From contig NZ_JAVJSQ010000022.1 of assembly GCF_040219335.1 (NCBI RefSeq), forward strand, positions 62,001 to 126,000: DNA of 64,000 bases, written 5' to 3'. Below the pieces are notes generated by a model. The model was not told the origin of the DNA. It did no database searches and saw nothing but the letters and a program-made list of their open reading frames with translations. The DNA is from Gimesia sp. (lineage in GTDB: Bacteria > Planctomycetota > Planctomycetia > Planctomycetales > Planctomycetaceae). Below are positions 58,556-64,000 of this stretch, piece after piece (position 1 is the stretch's first letter; each line of letters begins with the position of its first letter). The position numbers and the translations under genes are program-made.

Positions 58556-61500
58556 ATGTACCCAGCCTGCAGAACAAATTCTCAGAGAGTCGCGACGCTC
58601 AGTCTGATACTGTTGTCGCTGACCTTCACCAGTGTCTCGCAGGCCGAGAAGTCGACTCCCGGTCTGGAATTGTTCGAGAATATAATCCGACCGGCGCTGA
58701 TCGAACATTGTTACGAATGTCATTCTGCAGCAACCTCGGACATCAAAGGGGGACTGCGAGTTGATAGTCGTGAGGCGATTCGCAATGGGGGCGAATCGGG
58801 CGCTGCGGTGGTTCCGCATCAGACCAGGCAGAGTCTGTTACTTGATGCCCTCCGACACGATTCTTTTGAGATGCCGCCGGGTAAGAAGCTGCCTGATGAG
58901 GTCATTGCCGACTTTGTGAAGTGGGTGGAACTGGGAGCACCAGACTCCCGCGATCAACCACCGAGCGTCGATGAAGCCGCCTCGCTCTCCTGGAAAGCGA
59001 TCTTCGAAAAACGACGTCACTGGTGGAGTCTGCAACCACTGCAGAAGGTCACACCTCCCATCGCAGCGAACAACGACTGGTCAGAACGGCCCGTAGACCG
59101 TTTCCTGTTAGGGAAGTTGCAGCAGTCACATTTACAACCCGCTAAAACTGCGAGTCCGCGAACTCTCATCAGGCGACTTTCGTTCGTCTTGACGGGACTG
59201 CCTCCCACACCTGAGGAAGTCGAAGCGTTCGTCTCAGCAGCAAAACAGGATCGTCAGGCTGCCTACGAGGGAATGGTAGACCGGCTGCTGGCATCGCCGC
59301 ATTTTGGGGAGCGATTTGCCCGGCACTGGATGGACGTCGTGCGATACACGGACACTTACGGTTACGAATGGGATAACCCCGCCAAAGGTTCCTGGGAGTA
59401 CCGCGATTATCTGATTCGCGCATTCAACCAGGATGTAGGCTTTGATCAACTGGTGCGTGAGCAGATCGCAGGCGACCTGTTATCGGAACCACGGATTAAC
59501 CGACAGAGCGGGTTTCAAGAAAGCCTGATCGGCCCAATGTTCTACCATATGGGCGAACATCGTCACGGCGACAGCATTAATTTTAACGGCATTCACCAGG
59601 AGATGGTCAACAATAAGATTGATGCCTTCTCGAAAGCGTTTCTGGCGAGTACTGTTGCCTGTGCCCGCTGTCATGATCATAAGCTGGATGCCATTTCCCA
59701 ACGAGACTATTACGCGATGGCAGCGGTCTTCATGACTCCCCGCTGGACATCACGCGTGATTGATGCCCCGGGTAAACAGGATGCACTGATCGGACAGTTA
59801 CAAACACTGAGAAATGAAATCCACCAGGAATTAAAACAGGTCTGGAGTCAGCAGGCCGAGCAGTTCACTTCGGAATTGGCAGCAGCCCTCGACAATTCTG
59901 CTGACGCTCGTTCCCGTATCTGGCGCGAAGCACTCGGGCTGACTACAGAAAAAGAGCAGAAGTCCGTCAAATTAAAAGCAGGGGACATCGCCTGGCCGGC
60001 TGCTCAACTGTTAAAGTTATCCTCGCCGGCTGAAATCAAAACAAACTGGGAGCAACTGCAGGTGTCCTGGCGCTCTGCCAGCGAAACACATCGCCAACAG
60101 AACAAAGAACGCTTTAAACTACTGACGGACTTCTCGAAACCTGGTTTTACTGAAGGTTGGCAGGTCGAAGGAGACGGTATTCGTTTTGGATATGTCACGG
60201 AAGGGACGCCTTTAGTATCTCTTAATGGTGATCAACTGGTCCAGAAACTGTTGCCCCGTGGATATCACACGCATGCCCTCTCTTCTAAATTACCGGGCGC
60301 GATCCGACCACCGTCTGAGCGAAAGCTGCCGGGAAAGATGGTCAGCCTGAATGTGGCTGGGGGTGAGTGGAGCGGTTTTCTCCGCACACCGGACAATGCG
60401 TTTCAAACTGAGAATGTGATCTTTTTTGATCGAAGCGAGCCAGCCTGGCAGACCTTTGCTGATCGTCCGCTGGTCAACGGCATCCAGCGGATGATGTTTG
60501 AAATCGCAACCAGCGATCTGAACCCCGATTTTCCACCCCGGACAGGAAAAACCCGGGCCGGCGGCAAACTACTGCCTGCGGAGGATTTTGGTTTTGATAA
60601 ACGGAGCTGGTTCAGTGTGACGGAAATTGTCAGCCATGATCAACCGGGAAAGCCCGCGGACGAGTTGGTTCACTTCGCTACATTGTATGATCAGACTCTT
60701 CCAGATAATCAGATTGAGGCCAGCCAGCGCATCGCAGTCTGGCTGACCGGAAGCGTGAAGCGCTGGTGTCAGGATCAACCAAATGATGGTGATGTCACGC
60801 TGATCAACTGGCTGCTGAAAAACCGACTGCTGGATAATCAGGATGACGGGGGTTCGCGTCTTAAGCAACTGGTCACCGAGTACCGTCAGATTGAGTCACA
60901 AATCCAGTTTGCTCACACTGCGAACAGTATGGATGAACGCGGTTTGACTGAGATTTCCTATCCACTCAATATCCGGGGGGATGTCGATGATCTTGGTAAA
61001 CTGATTCCACCTGACTTTCTGGAAGTCTTTGCCGGACGACATCAGGTTCCTCAAAGCTCGGGCAGTGGTCGACTGGAACTGGCAGAGTACCTGGTCAGCA
61101 CGGAACATCCTCTGACCGCGCGAGTCTATGTGAACCGGGTCTGGCAGTGGGTCTTTGGGGAAGGACTCGTCCGAACCCCCAATGACTTCGGGCACCTGGG
61201 TGAGCAACCCACGCATCCGGATCTGCTGGACTACCTGGCGCAGGAATTTATGGCAGATGGCTGGTCAACCAGACGACTGGTACGCAGACTGGTGCTGACG
61301 CGAGCGTTTCAACAATCGGGGACCGTGTCTGAGCAGTCGAAAGACATCGATGCAGACAACCATTTATGGCACCACTATCCGACTCGCAGACTGGAAGCCG
61401 AGGCGATTCGCGATTCACTACTGACGGTGTCCGGTAGTCTGGACCGCCGGTTATACGGTCGTCCAATCGAAGTGCCCCGATCAAAACCCGATCCTGCGAA

Positions 61501-61936
61501 ACGACTGTTCGATGGTCCCCTGGATGGTGCAGGGCGGCGCTCGATTTATCTGCGGATGTCGATCATGGATCCTCCCCGGTTTCTGGTTGGTTTTAATCTG
61601 CCGGATTTAAAACTCCCCACCGGCAAACGGGATGTCACCAATGTGCCCAATCAGGCCTTGATTCTGATGAACGATCCGTTTGTCATCAGCCAGGCAGAGG
61701 AATGGTCAAAGCGTCTGATTACAGATTCAAGTGAAACAGTGGAACAACGGTTACAGCAGATGTTTCTGACTGCCTATGGACGCCATCCCGAAGCGAGTGA
61801 AGTCAAACGCTGGACAGCGTTGATTGAAGAACTGGGAGGGACGCATGAGCAGAGCGGGTTGCTGCAGAATCCAGAAGTCTGGCGGCATGTGGCTCACGCC
61901 ATGTTTAATACCAAAGAATTCATTTATTACCGGTAA
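58556..61936 (+). CDS. Planctomycete cytochrome PSCyt1/DUF1549/DUF1553 protein (long form)
   Basis: 1126 residues, signal peptide (about 1-30). CYECHS opens PSCyt1 (GGLRVDSREAI follows), then MPPGKKLP. DUF1549 is clear from LIRRLSFVLTGLPPTPEEV and ACARCHDHKLDAI. A middle region of about 350 residues, not present in the 792-residue paralogue, contains a beta-rich segment (about 520-680). DUF1553 follows (LAEYLVSTEHP, YVNRVWQWVFG). Its stop is five bases before the DUF1501 start, so the pair is tightly coupled. Confidence 0.93.
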   Translation: MYPACRTNSQRVATLSLILLSLTFTSVSQAEKSTPGLELFENIIRPALIEHCYECHSAATSDIKGGLRVDSREAIRNGGESGAAVVPHQTRQSLLLDALRHDSFEMPPGKKLPDEVIADFVKWVELGAPDSRDQPPSVDEAASLSWKAIFEKRRHWWSLQPLQKVTPPIAANNDWSERPVDRFLLGKLQQSHLQPAKTASPRTLIRRLSFVLTGLPPTPEEVEAFVSAAKQDRQAAYEGMVDRLLASPHFGERFARHWMDVVRYTDTYGYEWDNPAKGSWEYRDYLIRAFNQDVGFDQLVREQIAGDLLSEPRINRQSGFQESLIGPMFYHMGEHRHGDSINFNGIHQEMVNNKIDAFSKAFLASTVACARCHDHKLDAISQRDYYAMAAVFMTPRWTSRVIDAPGKQDALIGQLQTLRNEIHQELKQVWSQQAEQFTSELAAALDNSADARSRIWREALGLTTEKEQKSVKLKAGDIAWPAAQLLKLSSPAEIKTNWEQLQVSWRSASETHRQQNKERFKLLTDFSKPGFTEGWQVEGDGIRFGYVTEGTPLVSLNGDQLVQKLLPRGYHTHALSSKLPGAIRPPSERKLPGKMVSLNVAGGEWSGFLRTPDNAFQTENVIFFDRSEPAWQTFADRPLVNGIQRMMFEIATSDLNPDFPPRTGKTRAGGKLLPAEDFGFDKRSWFSVTEIVSHDQPGKPADELVHFATLYDQTLPDNQIEASQRIAVWLTGSVKRWCQDQPNDGDVTLINWLLKNRLLDNQDDGGSRLKQLVTEYRQIESQIQFAHTANSMDERGLTEISYPLNIRGDVDDLGKLIPPDFLEVFAGRHQVPQSSGSGRLELAEYLVSTEHPLTARVYVNRVWQWVFGEGLVRTPNDFGHLGEQPTHPDLLDYLAQEFMADGWSTRRLVRRLVLTRAFQQSGTVSEQSKDIDADNHLWHHYPTRRLEAEAIRDSLLTVSGSLDRRLYGRPIEVPRSKPDPAKRLFDGPLDGAGRRSIYLRMSIMDPPRFLVGFNLPDLKLPTGKRDVTNVPNQALILMNDPFVISQAEEWSKRLITDSSETVEQRLQQMFLTAYGRHPEASEVKRWTALIEELGGTHEQSGLLQNPEVWRHVAHAMFNTKEFIYYR

Positions 61937-61941
61937 CTGAT

Positions 61942-63393
61942 ATGCAGAGCTCATCATTCCGTTACAGTCGCTGCCCGGGAGCATTGTCCGCCAATTCCCG
62001 CCGTGGCTTCCTCAAGCAGACGAGTGCCGGTTTTGGCTGGTTGGCACTGGCAGGTCTGCTGGGTGAGCAGAGTCGATCACAGGCAGCACCGCAATCAACG
62101 CCGTCCCACCATACGCCGCGTGTTAAAAATGTCATCTTCTGCTTCATGGATGGCGGACCCAGTCACGTTGATACGTTCGATCCCAAGCCGGCATTGAAAA
62201 CGTATGAAGGGAAAGCAATCGGGGCTGGGGCCGTTTCCAAGCGATCTCAATCGAGTGCCGGTCGGGTCTGGCTGGGAAGTCCCTGGAAATTCCGACAGCG
62301 GGGTGAGAGCGGTCTCTGGGTCAGCGATCTGTTTCCGCAGCTGGCTCAAGTAGCCGACGAACTGTGTGTCGTACGTTCCATGGTGGGAGAACTGCCTCTG
62401 CATGGTCAACAGAATCTGTTATTGCACACGGGGCGAATCATCGGACAGGCACCGAGTATGGGGGCCTGGGTTTCTTATGGACTTGGTACCGAGAACCGCA
62501 ACCTTCCCGCCTACGTCGTGTTGAATAACGACTGGGTGCCGAATGGAGGCCTGGAAAACTTTGGCAGTTCGTTTCTCCCCGCTACACATCAGGCAACGCA
62601 GTTACGCGCGAAAGGCGTACCCGTGGACAACATCCGGCCGGGTGATTCACTCTCGCTGCAACAACGCAAACTGGAACTGCTGGCTGCACAGGACCAGATC
62701 TTTGCGGACAAAGTCTCGGCGGCTTCACCTATTGAAAGTGCGATCGCCAACTACGAAACTGCATTTCGTATGCAGACCCTGATCCCCGAAGTCTCCGACA
62801 TCAGTCAGGAACCTGCTTACATCCAGCGCGAGTATGGCGTCGATTCCACTGACGAACATCAGCACTACTATGCAACCCAGGCACTGCGGGCACGGCGGCT
62901 TGTCGAAGCGGGAGTCCGATTTGTGGAGATCACGTGTCCCAGTTTCGACAGCAATAACAGTCCCTGGGATCAGCATGGGCAGCTCAAGAAAAACCATGAG
63001 AAGAATGCGCGAATTACGGAACAGTCCGTGGCGGCGCTCATTGTCGATCTGAAACGACGTGGGCTACTCGATGAAACTCTGGTTGTCTGGGCAGGCGAAA
63101 TGGGACGGACTCCCCATACGCCGAAAGTCACGCCGACTTGTGGTCGTGATCATCATGTCAACGGTTACAGTCTGTTTCTGGCAGGGGGTGGCTTTAAACC
63201 GGGAATTACATTTGGAGAAACTGACGAATTTGGCAATGCGGTCGTCGAGCACCCACTGTCGATTCACGACATCCATGCGACGATTCTACATCAACTGGGA
63301 CTGGATCATGAAGCACTGACGTTTCGACATGGGGGCCGTGACCACCGTTTGACCGATGTGCACGGACATGTAATCCAGGAGATTTTGAGTTAA
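61942..63393 (+). CDS. DUF1501 exported protein (sulfatase-like fold)
   Basis: 483 residues. NSRRGFLKQTSAGFGWL is a Tat signal. DUF1501 hallmarks are FCFMDGGPSHVDTFDPKP, VEITCPSFD, NSPWDQHGQ and VWAGEMGR. It is paired with the upstream PSD1 protein. It differs from the paralogue at 41139 by an extra N-terminal KSQSS-type segment and several loops, so the two operons are unlikely to be recent duplicates. Confidence 0.9.
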   Translation: MQSSSFRYSRCPGALSANSRRGFLKQTSAGFGWLALAGLLGEQSRSQAAPQSTPSHHTPRVKNVIFCFMDGGPSHVDTFDPKPALKTYEGKAIGAGAVSKRSQSSAGRVWLGSPWKFRQRGESGLWVSDLFPQLAQVADELCVVRSMVGELPLHGQQNLLLHTGRIIGQAPSMGAWVSYGLGTENRNLPAYVVLNNDWVPNGGLENFGSSFLPATHQATQLRAKGVPVDNIRPGDSLSLQQRKLELLAAQDQIFADKVSAASPIESAIANYETAFRMQTLIPEVSDISQEPAYIQREYGVDSTDEHQHYYATQALRARRLVEAGVRFVEITCPSFDSNNSPWDQHGQLKKNHEKNARITEQSVAALIVDLKRRGLLDETLVVWAGEMGRTPHTPKVTPTCGRDHHVNGYSLFLAGGGFKPGITFGETDEFGNAVVEHPLSIHDIHATILHQLGLDHEALTFRHGGRDHRLTDVHGHVIQEILS

Positions 63394-63424
63394 AGTAGTG
63401 ATCCATGAAGTTCCAGTTAAATGT

Positions 63425-63442
63425 CAGATTCGAATCTGTTTT
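63425..63442 (+). terminator. Weak palindrome with T-run after DUF1501
   Basis: CAGATTCGAATCTG is a 14-base perfect palindrome that can fold as a five-base stem with a four-base loop and is followed by TTTT. It is 31 bases after the stop. The stem is short, so it may be only a weak terminator. Confidence 0.35.
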
Positions 63443-63618
63443 CACTGACTCTTGAGTTGCCGGGCCCCTCTCAGAGACTTTAAAATCAGAGTATCCATCC
63501 CGGAAGGCGGTCCACGGTAAATCCTCCGTCGCATCTGCCGTTCCCATACCGCGTGATCAACGCAGACACATTCAAATAATTCCCACCCGCCAATTCCACT
63601 GAAACAGGTATATTACGT

Positions 63619-64000
63619 ATGTTCGATTACAAACGGCTTAATGAAGCAGTTAAAGCAGAGAACGGTATCAGCCGTCGTCTCTTTCTTTCCTATGGTGCAG
63701 CGCTGTCGACTCTCCCTTTACTGGGTCGGGCCAGTTGGGCGAATCCCTCTCCCGTTTTCCAGAAAGATCCTTTCACCCTGGGTGTCGCTTCCGGCGATCC
63801 GGACTCGACCAGTGTGATTTTATGGACCCGCCTCGCTCCCGAACCACTGCAGCCCCACGGCGGGTTAGGTCCCCAGCCGATCGAAGTCAAATGGGAACTG
63901 GCGGAAGACGAAGGCTTTCAGAAGCTGATAGCATCAGGTACAGCCCAGGCAACTCCACAGCTCGGGCATTCCGTGCACGTGGAAGCGAAAGGCCTGAAAC
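63619..64000 (+). CDS. PhoD-like alkaline phosphatase, N-terminal part (cut by window edge)
   Basis: The first 127 codons are in the window. GISRRLFLSYGAALSTLPL is a Tat signal. FTLGVASGDPDSTSVILWTR and LAPEPL are the N-terminal hallmarks of PhoD alkaline phosphatases (the purple-acid-type beta domain). The metallophosphatase core lies outside the window. This is the classical PhoD form, unlike the divergent protein at 34230. Confidence 0.85.
   Translation, partial: MFDYKRLNEAVKAENGISRRLFLSYGAALSTLPLLGRASWANPSPVFQKDPFTLGVASGDPDSTSVILWTRLAPEPLQPHGGLGPQPIEVKWELAEDEGFQKLIASGTAQATPQLGHSVHVEAKGLK

Overview
The window comes from a planctomycete, most likely a Gimesia- or Rubinisphaera-like member of the Planctomycetaceae. 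This is inferred from families that are hallmarks of the phylum: two PSCyt1/DUF1549/DUF1553 proteins each paired with a DUF1501 protein, a formylglycine sulfatase, a very large ThuA/PVC-type heme protein, many Sec or Tat exported proteins, and moderate GC content. About 43 protein genes were found, two of them cut by the window edges. I saw no tRNA, rRNA, CRISPR array, transposase or prophage.

Layout. 1-7.4 kb: the start of a GspE/PilB-like ATPase gene, a 1256-residue secretin-like protein that has many ring-building N-domains but no visible pore domain, an exported EF-hand protein and an exported protein of unknown function. 7.6-17.2 kb: a polytopic membrane protein fused to a spermidine-synthase-like domain, an M28 peptidase with two PDZ domains, a ceramidase-like protein, an orphan beta-class DNA methyltransferase and small proteins. 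17.4-25.5 kb: a compact, probably biosynthetic cluster. A four-gene minus-strand operon (AMP-ligase, carrier protein, E2-type acyltransferase, DUF2156 transferase) faces a dioxygenase/methyltransferase pair, followed by a convergent FAD/NAD(P)-binding protein. 25.6-31.8 kb: central metabolism, with a malic enzyme / 2-oxoacid decarboxylase / thioesterase operon divergent from aguB-aguA (agmatine to putrescine).

31.9-39.6 kb: exported hydrolases (acetyl-xylan-esterase-like, PhoD-like, metallophosphoesterase), a thioredoxin/CxxCH/PDZ fusion and a DUF502 membrane protein. 39.6-45 kb: a PSD1 / DUF1501 / sulfatase operon. 45-54 kb: an FAD oxidoreductase, a SUFU-domain protein, a Tat-exported isochorismatase-fold protein, a degenerate SGNH-like protein and the 1415-residue ThuA/PVC heme protein. 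55-57 kb: nrfHA, an ammonifying nitrite reductase whose NrfA has CxxCH rather than CxxCK at heme 1. 57-64 kb: a ceramidase-like gene, a second PSD1/DUF1501 pair and the start of another PhoD phosphatase.

How it fits together (inference): most of the window is periplasmic degradation and redox chemistry typical of planctomycetes that live on complex sulfated polymers. The 17-25 kb cluster is the best candidate for an undescribed pathway. The poreless secretin, the thioredoxin/heme/PDZ fusion and the degenerate SGNH protein next to the giant heme protein are the other points worth following.
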